Shown here one piece after another: positions 11,772 to 23,100 of a DNA stretch of 64,000 bases. The notes beneath the pieces are model-generated. The model was not told the DNA's origin, searched no databases, and saw only the letters and a list, made by a program, of their open reading frames with translations. The DNA is from Perkinsus olseni. Its lineage: Eukaryota; Perkinsozoa; Perkinsida; Perkinsidae. The translations under genes were made by a program, and so were the position numbers. The stretch's first letter is position 1, and every line of letters starts with the position of its first letter. The DNA is taken from contig JABANP010000041.1 in the NCBI GenBank assembly GCA_013115135.1, positions 124,001 to 188,000 of the forward strand. Reading direction: 5' to 3'.

Positions 11772-11948
11772 ATAGCCGAGAGTTGAATTGGTCACTGTGA
11801 TGGATGGAATAAAGACTGAGAACAATCATATACAATTTATACAACGATATACTCATCATCATCATCATCATCATCGTCAGTGGTGCAGAGACGGTATCTT
11901 GAAACCGTCAGAGTCTTGCAAGTTGCACGTAGTCATCACACTGTGACA
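11692..11948 (-). repeat. 5' LTR of the BEL/Pao element (257 bp)
   Basis: In element sense it starts TGTCACAGTG and ends CCACTGTCA. A TATA-like tract (GTATAAATTGTATATG) lies near 11830-11845, a plausible promoter for the pol transcript. The pol frame already opens inside this LTR. Confidence 0.95.
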
Positions 11949-12288
11949 ACGGTGTGGGAGAGTAAGCTCAGCGGTCTGACTAGTGAACCACCGGTCAGCG
12001 ACGGCTGGCCCCGCCCAGCGTGGAACCCTGCGTTTGGCTTCAAACACGCCAGAGCGATGATCGCCCGACGATGCCCGTTCGACGGAGCGTTGAGATGGCC
12101 CATCCCGCCACCGCACTACAGAGAGTATCTTGTGAAACGCTCGGGCGGGGTGAGTATCTGCCGGTCGTGTAGTAATTGATGTGGTCGGTCAATTGAGTCC
12201 AGTGTTTGCGAGATGCCAGACAGCTGTACGGGTCAATGCTGCCCTTCCTTGACCGCTTATTTCCGGCAGAATCTCTCATCTTATTCGA
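11949..12288. other. Upstream flank of the split Thr-rich gene
   Basis: No gene seen. Part (about 12125-12150, reading GAAACGCTCGGGCGGGGTGA) is a diverged reverse complement of the sequence upstream of the other Thr-rich gene copies (CGCCCGAGCGTTTC at 32947, 39973 and 45462), which places it as the 5' flank of that family. Confidence 0.45.
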
Positions 12289-12593
12289 ATGTCGCTCCTC
12301 GCCCTCTCCGTTGCTGTCAGTGCCCTCCAAGGCACCACATACGTGATGGGTTCTACCACTGAGTGCGACGCTGACTGTGCTGCTACTTATCCCGGGTCAT
12401 ATTGTAAATTCTGGAAGACGCCCAGCACTTGCTTTGGCTCGGATGCCCCGTGCTCCTGCGATTCGAGTGCGACGACTGAAGCTCCTCGTAACTGCGACGC
12501 TGGTTGTGCCTCGGATACCCCCGGCTCGTACTGTAAGTACTGGGTGAAGGGGAGGTTCCCAGCCCAAGTTCGTGGCGGAGTGGGGAGGGTCCC

Positions 12594-12719
12594 TGTTGAC
12601 CAATACCTTGGTCACTTGCTCTCTTACTCGATCCTCTAACCCTCTTGTGCGATTCCACCATGGATTACGCTCTTGTGTGAGCTGTTACAACACCCTCATC
12701 CCTTGTTGAGCCTCAGTCA
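12594..12719 (+). repeat. 5' LTR (126 bp) of the miniature retroelement
   Basis: Matches 13749-13874 by eye over its full length, TG...CA ends. Confidence 0.9.
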
Positions 12720-13496
12720 TGGCACATGGTGGAGAACCCGGGCCTCTTCTCGAGTTCCTCGGCCTTGACTCCGTCGAAGCTCTACACTACTTGACCCCTG
12801 TTGACTTGGACGAGCACCTCCGAGCTCAAGACGCCTCGCCTGCTATGAAAGCGGCGATGCGCCGACTTTTTCAGCTTCACTGCAAGCCCTTTTGTACTTC
12901 AACCTCAAGTACTACTTCTCTCTCCCGCCCCTCCCAGGCCCCCTTGCCTGCCTCCGTGGGCGCACAGAACCCGAGTCTCCTCCTCACCTACGACCTCAGC
13001 CTCTCTGGCACTGACCACGTCCCTGCCAACACTCCCACAACGTTCCTTGCCGCTTACTGTGGCCGCACTGATGACCGGCCGCCCTATCTCCACAAGCACA
13101 ATCCTGCCAGCTCCACCCCACAACCTTCTACTTCGCCTTCCCCTACCACTATGGTTTGCGTTGCCGACTCCGCCCATGCCGCCCCCTCACCTGCTGATTG
13201 CACCGTACGCCGTACGGTCTCCAGCCTTCGGTTCCTCTCGCCTTGTGATTGACACTGGTTGCTCCCACTCTCTCCTTTCTCACGATGCCGCGCTCCATCT
13301 TCAACGTCATATCGGCAACCGCTCTACTACTCTGGCACTTGACCCCGTTGCTACTCCCTGCAGCCGATATGCCGGTCTCTCGCCTTGTCCCACTACGACC
13401 CTTCCCCACCCAACCCACGACCCCTATGGCTACTGTGACGACAACGCTTATGACACTCTTCCTGTGCCCATCCACGACGATTACGACACGGACTAA
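12719..13496 (+). pseudogene. Gag-like N-terminus and aspartic-protease motif in two frames
   Basis: The first frame (12719-13252, 177 residues) begins MAHGGEPGPLLEFLGL and has a helical N-terminal third (residues about 20-60, with LDEHLRAQDASPAMKAAMRR) followed by a Pro/Ser/Thr-rich region, a gag-like composition but no zinc knuckle. The second frame, shifted relative to it (13047-13496), carries SSRLVIDTGCSHSLLS at about 13230-13280: the D-T-G active site of a retroviral-type protease. The overlap could be a programmed frameshift or decay. It ends without RT. The ATG overlaps the last base of the LTR. Confidence 0.6.
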
Positions 13497-13748
13497 CACC
13501 TGCCTATCGCTAACCCCTCATCGATGATTAGTATCCGTTGTATACTTTCACTCTACGTGTTATTTACTTCAACACAACAAACCGTTTGTGATGATCCGCT
13601 AATTATTCTTATACGAGATATTGTAAACCTTCTTATCAATTACCTGCTATGTATACACATTTTGCATCCCACTCCATTTTGATGATTAATTGCGCTTCAC
13701 ATGTCTTGACCGATGAACACACACTTTTTAAAAAAAGGGGGGGGAGGA

Positions 13749-13874
13749 TGTTGACCAATACCTTGGTCACTTGCTCTCTTACTCGATCCTCTAACCCTCT
13801 TGTGCGATTCCACCATGGATTACGCTCTTGTGTGAGCTGTTACAACACCCTCATCCCTTGTTGAGCCTCAGTCA
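13749..13874 (+). repeat. 3' LTR (126 bp) of the miniature retroelement
   Basis: Preceded by a polypurine tract. Its last five bases are part of the 9-bp target duplication (13870-13878) of the large TIR element that follows. Confidence 0.9.
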
Positions 13875-13878
13875 TGGC

Positions 13879-14005
13879 GGCAGATGCTTACCGGCGCCCG
13901 AAAAAATCTCGCCCGCCCCGAATTTTCCTCTTTTTCCCCAAATAATACTATTTGTTCCCCGAACGCACTTCAATTTCCCCGAATGTTCCCTACTTGCCCG
14001 GAAGT
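13879..14005 (+). repeat. Left terminal arm of the large TIR element
   Basis: The words CCCGAA, CCCCGAA, CCCCAAA, CCCCGAA, CCCCGAA and CCCGGAA recur with a spacing of about 20 bp. Together with the first 16 bases this is the inverted counterpart of 28390-28511. Confidence 0.78.
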
Positions 14006-14160
14006 TGTTTTCCCCCGGAGATCTCTCTATTTCTCTAGATAGGTATGCGAATCCTGATTGGGAGGGATCAGTGTGATCGCAGTGAATAATTTGAATGATA
14101 AATCAGGTACTGATTTCTGCTGATTTCTGAAGACATGATTTTACTACCTTGGGTTGGTAG

Positions 14161-17100
14161 CTGATGCGACATGTCGGTCCTCACTGTGAAGACGGATGTT
14201 ACTGTGTAACAAGTTGATTAACGAAGACCTTCGCTTCCACCGAGACTGTGAGAGTAGTTCATCAACTCTTGTAGTAATCACATCAATCGGGAGGACTTCC
14301 GAACTCGTCGAAAGGCCGAAGGATCACCGATACAATCATCATCAAGATGCGGCATGTCGGTCCTCACTGTGAAGACGGATGTTACTGTATAACAAGTTGA
14401 GAAACGAAGACTTTCGCTTTCACTGAGACGGTGAGAGTAATTAATCACCTCTTGTAGTAATCACATCAATCGGGAGGACTTCCGAACTCGCCGAAAGGCC
14501 GAAGGATCACCGATACAATCATCATCAAGATGCGGCATGTCGGTCCTCACTGTGAAGACGGATGTTACTGTATAACAAGTTGAGTAACGGAGTATGCGCT
14601 TTCACTGAGACGCTGAGGGTATATCATCAACACTCTCAATAATCACGGCTATCTAAAGGACTCCCGAACTCGTCGAAAGGCCGAAGGATCACCGATACAA
14701 TCATCATCAAGATGCGACATGTCGGTCCTCACTGTGAAGACGGATGTTACTGTATAACAAGTTGATTAACGAGGACTTTCGCTTCCACTGAGACTGTGAG
14801 AGTAATTCGTTAATTCTTGTAGTAATCCCATCAATCGGGAGGACTTCCGAACTCGTCGAAAGGCCGAAGGATCACCGATACAATCATCATCAAGATGCGG
14901 CATGTCGGTCCTCACTGTGAAGACGGATGTTACTGTATAACAAGTTGATTAACGAAGACTTTCGCTTCCACTGAGACTGTGAGAGTAGTTCATCAACTCT
15001 TGTAGTAATCACATCAATCGGGAGGACTTCCGAACTCGTCGAAAGGCCGAAGGATCACCGATACAATCATCATCAAGATGCGGCATGTCGGTCCTCACTG
15101 TGAAGACGGATGTTACTGTATAACAAGTTGAGTAACGAGGACTTTCGCTTCCACTGAGACTGTGAGAGTAGTTCATCAACTCTTGTAGTAATCACATCAA
15201 TCGGGAGGACTTCCGAACTCGTCGAAAGGCCGAAGGATCACCGATACAATCATCATCAAGATGCGGCATGTCGGTCCTCACTGTGAAGACGGATGTTACT
15301 GTATAACAAGTTGATTAACGAAGACTTTCGCTTCCACTGAGACTGTGAGAGTAGTTCATCAACTCTTGTAGTAATCACATCAATCGGGAGGACTTCCGAA
15401 CTCGTCGAAAGGCCGAAGGATCACCGATACAATCATCATCAAGATGCGGCATGTCGGTCCTCACTGTGAAGACGGATGTTACTGTATAACAAGTTGATTA
15501 ACGAAGACTTTCGCTTCCACTGAGACTGTGAGAGTAGTTCATCAACTCTTGTAGTAATCACATCAATCGGGAGGACTTCCGAACTCGTCGAAAGGCCGAA
15601 GGATCACCGATACAATCATCATCAAGATGCGGCATGTCGGTCCTCACTGTGAAGACGGATGTTACTGTATAACAAGTTGAGTAACGGAGACTTTCGCTTT
15701 CACTGAGACTGTGAGAGTAGTTCATCAACTCTTGTAGTAATCACATCAATCGGAGGACTGATGCGGCATGTCGGTCCTCACTGTGAAGACGGATGTTACT
15801 GTGTAACAAGTTGATTAACGAAGACTTTCGCTTCCACTGAGACTGTGAGAGTAGTTCATCAACTCTTGTAGTAATCACATCAATCGGGAGGACTTCCGAA
15901 CTCGTCGAAAGGCCGAAGGATCACCGATACAATCATCATCAAGATGCGGCATGTCGGTCCTCACTGTGAAGACGGATGTTACTGTATAACAAGTTGAGTA
16001 ACGGAGTATGCGCTTTCCACTGAGACGGTGAGGGTAGTATCATCAACTCTTGTAATAATCACGGCTATCTAAAGAGGACTTCCCGAACTCGTCGAAAGGC
16101 CGAAGGATCACCGATACAATCATCATCAAGATGCGGCATGTCGGTCCTCACTGTGAAGACGGATGTTACTGTGTAACAAGTTGATTAACGAAGACTTTCG
16201 CTTCCACTGAGACTGTGAGAGTAGTTCATCAACTCTTGTAGTAATCACATCAATCGGGAGGACTTCCGAGCTCGTCGAAAGGCCGAAGGATCACCGATAC
16301 AATCATCATCAAGATGCGGCATGTCGGTCCTCACTGTGAAGACGGATGTTACTGTATAACAAGTTGAGTAACGGAGTATGCGCTTTCACTGAGACGGTGA
16401 GGGTATATCATCAACACTCTCAATAATCACGGCTATCTAAAGGACTCCCGAACTCGTCGAAAGGCCGAAGGATCACCGATACAATCATCATCAAGAAGCG
16501 GCATGTCGGTCCTCATTGTGAAGACGGATGTTACTGTATAACAAGTTGATTAACGAAGACTTTAGCTTCCACTGAGACTGTGAGAGTAGTTCATCAACTC
16601 TTGTAGTAATCACATCAATCGGGAGGACTTCCGAACTCGTCGAAAGGCCGAAGGATCACCGATACAATCATCATCAAGATGCGGCATGTCGGTCCTCACT
16701 GTGAAGACGGATGTTACTGTGTAACAAGTTGAGTAACGGAGTATGCGCTTTCACTGAGACGCTGAGGGTATATCATCAACACTCTCAATAATCACGGCTA
16801 TCTAAAGGACTCCCGAACTCGTCGAAAGGCCGAAGGATCACCGATACAATCATCATCAAGATGCGACATGTCGGTCCTCACTGTGAAGACGGATGTTACT
16901 GTGTAACAAGTTGATTAACGAAGACCTTCGCTTCCACTGAGACTGTGAGAGTAGTTCATCAACTCTTGTAGTAATCACATCAATCGGGAGGACTTCCGAA
17001 CTCGTCGAAAGGCCGAAGGATCACCGATACAATCATCATCAAGATGCGGCATGTCGGTCCTCACTGTGAAGACGGATGTTACTGTATAACAAGTTGAGTA

Positions 17101-20100
17101 ACGAAGACTTTCGCTTTCCACTGAGACGGTGAGAGTAATTAATCACCTCTTGTAGTAATCACATCAATCGGGAGGACTTCCGAACTCGTCGAAAGGCCGA
17201 AGGATCACCGATACAATCATCATCAAGATGCGGCATGTCGGTCCTCACTGTGAAGACGGATGTTACTGTATAACAAGTTGATTAACGAGGACTTTCGCTT
17301 CCACTGAGACTGTGAGAGTAGTTCATCAACTCTTGTAGTAATCACATCAATCGGGAGGACTTCCGAACTCGTCGAAAGGCCGAAGGATCACCGATACAAT
17401 CATCATCAAGAAGCGTCATGTCGGTCCTCACTGTGAAGACGGATGTTACTGTATAACAAGTTGATTAACGAAGACTTTCGCTTCCACTGAGACGGTGAGA
17501 GTAATTCATCACCTCTTGTAGTAATCACATCAATCGGGAGGACTTCCGAACTCGTCGAAAGGCCGAAGGATCACCGATACAATCATCATCAAGATGCGGC
17601 ATGTCGGTCCTCACTGTGAAGACGGATGTTACTGTGTAACAAGTTGATTAACGAGGACTTTCGCTTCCACTGAGACTGTGAGAGTAGTTCATCAACTCTT
17701 GTAGTAATCACATCAATCGGGAGGACTTCCGAACTCGTCGAAAGGCCGAAGGATCACCGATACAATCATCATCAAGATGCGGCATGTCGGTCCTCACTGT
17801 GAAGACGGATGTTACTGTATAACAAGTTGAGTAACGAAGACTTTCGCTTCCACTGAGACTGTGAGAGTAGTTCATCAACTCTTGTAGTAATCACATCAAT
17901 CGGGAGGACTTCCGAACTCGTCGAAAGGCCGAAGGATCACCGATACAATCATCATCAAGATGCGGCATGTCGGTCCTCACTGTGAAGACGGATGTTACTG
18001 TATAACAAGTTGAGTAACGGAGTATGCGCTTTCACTGAGACGCTGAGGGTATATCATCAACACTCTCAATAATCACGGCTATCTAAAGGACTCCCGAACT
18101 CGTCGAAAGGCCGAAGGATCACCGATACAATCATCATCAAGATGCGACATGTCGGTCCTCACTGTGAAGACGGATGTTACTGTATAACAAGTTGATTAAC
18201 GAAGACTTTCGCTTCCACTGAGACTGTGAGAGTAGTTCATCAACTCTTGTAGTAATGACATCAATCGGGAGGACTTCCGAACTCGTCGAAAGGCCGAAGG
18301 ATCACCGATACAATCATCATCAAGATGCGGCATGTCGGTCCTCACTGTGAAGACGGATGTTACTGTATAACAAGTTGAGTAACGGAGTATGCGCTTTCAC
18401 TGAGACTGTGAGAGTAGTTCATCAACACTCTCAATAATCACGGCTTGGTAGCTGATGCGGCATGTCGGTCCTCACTGTGAAGACGGATGTTACTGTGTAA
18501 CAAGTTGATTAACGAAGCCTTTCGCTTCCACTGAGACTGTGAGAGTAGTTCATCAACTCTTGTAGTAATCACATCAATCGGGAGGACTTCCGAGCTCGTC
18601 GAAAGGCCGAAGGATCACCGATACAATCATCATCAAGATGCGGCATGTCGGTCCTCACTGTGAAGACGGATGTTACTGTATAACAAGTTGAGTAACGGAG
18701 TATGCGCTTTCACTGAGACGGTGAGGGTATATCATCAACACTCTCAATAATCACGGCTATCTAAAGGACTCCCGAACTCGTCGAAAGGCCGAAGGATCAC
18801 CGATACAATCATCATCAAGATGCGACATGTCGGTCCTCACTGTGAAGACGGATGTTACTGTGTAACAAGTTGATTAACGAAGCCTTTCGCTTCCACTGAG
18901 ACTGTGAGAGTAGTTCATCAACTCTTGTAGTAATCACATCAATTGGGAGGACTTCCGAACTCGTCGAAAGGCCGAAGGATCACCGATACAATCATCATCA
19001 AGATGCGGCATGTCGGTCCTCACTGTGAAGACGGATGTTACTGTATAACAAGTTGATTAACGAAGACTTTAGCTTCCACTGAGACTGTGAGAGTAGTTCA
19101 TCAACTCTTGTAGTAATCACATCAATCGGGAGGACTTCCGAGCTCGTCGAAAGGCCGAAGGATCACCGATACAATCATCATCAAGATGCGGCATGTCGGT
19201 CCTCACTGTGAAGACGGATGTTACTGTATAACAAGTTGAGTAACGGAGTATGCGCTTTCACTGAGACGGTGAGGGTATATCATCAACACTCTCAATAATC
19301 ACGGCTATCTAAAGGACTCCCGAACTCGTCGAAAGGCCGAAGGATCACCGATACAATCATCATCAAGAAGCGGCATGTCGGTCCTCATTGTGAAGACGGA
19401 TGTTACTGTATAACAAGTTGATTAACGAAGACTTTAGCTTCCACTGAGACGGTGAGAGTAATTCATCACCTCTTGTAGTAATCACATCAATCGGGAGGAC
19501 TTCCGAACTCGCCGAAAGGCCGAAGGATCACCGATACAATCATCATCAAGATGCGGCATGTCGGTCCTCACTGTGAAGACGGATGTTACTGTATAACAAG
19601 TTGAGTAACGGAGTATGCGCTTTCACTGAGACGCTGAGGGTATATCATCAACACTCTCAATAATCACGGCTATCTAAAGGACTCCCGAACTCGTCGAAAG
19701 GCCGAAGGATCACCGATACAATCATCATCAAGATGCGACATGTCGGTCCTCACTGTGAAGACGGATGTTACTGTGTAACAAGTTGATTAACGAAGACCTT
19801 CGCTTCCACCGAGACTGTGAGAGTAGTTCATCAACTCTTGTAGTAATCACATCAATCGGGAGGACTTCCGAACTCGTCGAAAGGCCGAAGGATCACCGAT
19901 ACAATCATCATCAAGAAGCGTCATGTCGGTCCTCACTGTGAAGACGGATGTAACTGTATAACAAGTTGAGAAACGAAGACTTTCGCTTTCACTGAGACGG
20001 TGAGAGTAATTAATCACCTCTTGTAGTAATCACATCAATCGGGAGGACTTCCGAACTCGCCGAAAGGCCGAAGGATCACCGATACAATCATCATCAAGAT

Positions 20101-23100
20101 GTAGGCACCATGTCGGTCCTCACTGTGAAGACGGATGTTGATGTGTAACAAGTTGATTAACGAGGACTTTCGCTTCCACTGAGACTGTGAGAGTAGTTCA
20201 TCAACTCTTGTAGTAATCACATCAATCGGGAGGACTTCCGAACTCGTCGAAAGGCCGAAGGATCACCGATACAATCATCATCAAGAAGCGTCATGTCGGT
20301 CCTCACTGTGAAGACGGATGTAACTGTATAACAAGTTGAGAAACGAAGACTTTCGCTTTCACTGAGACGGTGAGAGTAATTCATCACCTCTTGTAGTAAT
20401 CACATCAATCGGGAGGACTTCCGAACTCGCCGAAAGGCCGAAGGATCACCGATACAATCATCATCAAGATGCGGCATGTCGGTCCTCACTGTGAAGACGG
20501 ATGTTACTGTATAACAAGTTGAGTAACGGAGTATGCGCTTTCACTGAGACGCTGAGGGTATATCATCAACACTCTCAATAATCACGGCTATCTAAAGGCC
20601 TCCCGAACTCGTCGAAAGGCCGAAGGATCACCGATACAATCATCATCAAGATGCGGCATGTCGGTCCTCACTGTGAAGACGGATGTTACTGTATAACAAG
20701 TTGATTAACGAAGACTTTCGCTTCCACTGAGACTGTGAGAGTAATTCATCAACTCTTGTAGTAATCACATCAATCGGGAGGACTTCCGAGCTCGTCGAAA
20801 GGCCGAAGGATCACCGATACAATCATCATCAAGATGCGGCATGTCGGTCCTCACTGTGAAGACGGATGTTACTGTATAACAAGTTGATTAACGAAGACTT
20901 TCGCTTCCACTGAGACTGTGAGAGTAGTTCATCAACTCTTGTAGTAATCACATCAATCGGGAGGACTTCCGAACTCGTCGAAAGGCCGAAGGATCACCGA
21001 TACAATCATCATCAAGATGCGGCATGTCGGTCCTCACTGTGAAGACGGATGTTACTGTATAACAAGTTGATTAACGAAGACTTTCGCTTCCACTGAGACT
21101 GTGAGAGTAGTTCATCAACTCTTGTAGTAATCACATCAATCGGGAGGACTTCCGAACTCGTCGAAAGGCCGAAGGATCACCGATACAATCATCATCAAGA
21201 AGCGGCATGTCGGTCCTCATTGTGAAGACGGATGTTACTGTATAACAAGTTGATTAACGAAGACTTTCGCTTCCACTGAGACTGTGAGAGTAGTTCATCA
21301 ACTCTTGTAGTAATCACATCAATCGGGAGGACTTCCGAACTCGTCGAAAGGCCGAAGGATCACCGATACAATCATCATCAAGATGCGGCATGTCGGTCCT
21401 CACTGTGAAGACGGATGTTACTGTATAACAAGTTGATTAACGAAGACTTTCGCTTCCACTGAGACTGTGAGAGTAGTTCATCAACTCTTGTAGTAATCAC
21501 ATCAATCGGGAGGACTTCCGAACTCGTCGAAAGGCCGAAGGATCACCGATACAATCATCATCAAGATGCGGCATGTCGGTCCTCACTGTGAAGACGGATG
21601 TTACTGTATAACAAGTTGATTAACGAAGACTTTCGCTTCCACTGAGACTGTGAGAGTAGTTCATCAACTCTTGTAGTAATCACATCAATCGGGAGGACTT
21701 CCGAACTCGTCGAAAGGCCGAAGGATCACCGATACAATCATCATCAAGATGCGGCATGTCGGTCCTCACTGTGAAGACGGATGTTACTGTGTAACAAGTT
21801 GATTAACGAAGACTTTCGCTTCCACTGAGACTGTGAGAGTAGTTCATCAACTCTTGTAGTAATCACATCAATCGGGAGGACTTCCGAACTCGTCGAAAGG
21901 CCGAAGGATCACCGATACAATCATCATCAAGATGCGGCATGTCGGTCCTCACTGTGAAGACGGATGTTACTGTATAACAAGTTGATTAACGAAGACTTTC
22001 GCTTCCACTGAGACTGTGAGAGTAGTTCATCAACTCTTGTAGTAATCACATCAATCGGGAGGACTTCCGAGCTCGTCGAAAGGCCGAAGGATCACCGATA
22101 CAATCATCATCAAGATGCGGCATGTCGGTCCTCACTGTGAAGACGGATGTTACTGTATAACAAGTTGAGTAACGGAGTATGCGCTTTCACTGAGACGGTG
22201 AGGGTATATCATCAACACTCTCAATAATCACGGCTATCTAAAGGACTCCCGAACTCGTCGAAAGGCCGAAGGATCACCGATACAATCATCATCAAGATGC
22301 GGCATGTCGGTCCTCACTGTGAAGACGGATGTTACTGTATAACAAGTTGATTAACGAAGACTTTCGCTTCCACTGAGACTGTGAGAGTAGTTCATCAACT
22401 CTTGTAGTAATCACATCAATCGGGAGGACTTCCGAGCTCGTCGAAAGGCCGAAGGATCACCGATACAATCATCATCAAGATGCGGCATGTCGGTCCTCAC
22501 TGTGAAGACGGATGTTACTGTATAACAAGTTGATTAACGAAGACTTTCGCTTCCACTGAGACTGTGAGAGTAGTTCATCAACTCTTGTAGTAATCACATC
22601 AATCGGGAGGACTTCCGAACTCGTCGAAAGGCCGAAGGATCACCGATACAATCATCATCAAGATGCGGCATGTCGGTCCTCACTGTGAAGACGGATGTTA
22701 CTGTGTAACAAGTTGAGTAACGGAGTATGCGCTTTCACTGAGACGCTGAGGGTATATCATCAACACTCTCAATAATCACGGCTATCTAAAGGACTCCCGA
22801 ACTCGTCGAAAGGCCGAAGGATCACCGATACAATCATCATCAAGATGCGACATGTCGGTCCTCACTGTGAAGACGGATGTTACTGTGTAACAAGTTGATT
22901 AACGAAGACTTTCGCTTCCACTGAGACTGTGAGAGTAGTTCATCAACTCTTGTAGTAATCACATCAATCGGGAGGACTTCCGAACTCGTCGAAAGGCCGA
23001 AGGATCACCGATACAATCATCATCAAGATGCGGCATGTCGGTCCTCACTGTGAAGACGGATGTTACTGTGTAACAAGTTGATTAACGAAGACTTTCGCTT

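Larger units (their letters stand above)
7598..11948 (-). mobile_element. BEL/Pao-type LTR retrotransposon, full LTR-to-LTR copy without gag
   Basis: A 4351-bp element reading right to left. Two direct repeats (7598-7875 and 11692-11948) start TG and end CA in element sense, and are flanked by ACGG on both outer sides (4 bp, or 5 bp AACGG if the terminal base is shared). A run of G followed by AG, a polypurine tract, abuts the inner side of the 3' LTR (7876-7887). The interior is almost wholly one pol frame: protease, RT, RNase H, integrase, CW-like finger. There is no room for gag between the 5' LTR and the protease, and I see no clear tRNA primer-binding site there, so the copy is probably an internal deletion or depends on a gag supplied elsewhere. 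The LTRs look identical except for the length of an ATC repeat, so the insertion is recent. Confidence 0.93.
12594..13874 (+). mobile_element. Miniature LTR retroelement (1281 bp) with gag-like and protease fragments
   Basis: 126-bp direct repeats (12594-12719 and 13749-13874) begin TGTTGACC and end CTCAGTCA. A TGGCACATGGTGG segment directly after the left LTR fits a primer-binding site, and an A-run then G-run (13728-13748) directly before the right LTR is a polypurine tract. The interior of about 1 kb has a Pro/Ser-rich frame and a protease motif but no RT, RNase H or integrase, so it must be mobilised in trans. No target duplication is seen between the two outer flanks, perhaps through recombination between copies. 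The later TIR element cut in at the very end of the right LTR. Confidence 0.88.

Noticed and set aside
20035..20220. Short open frame inside the satellite
   Set aside because: It arises only in one altered monomer; neighbouring monomers have stops in the same frame.
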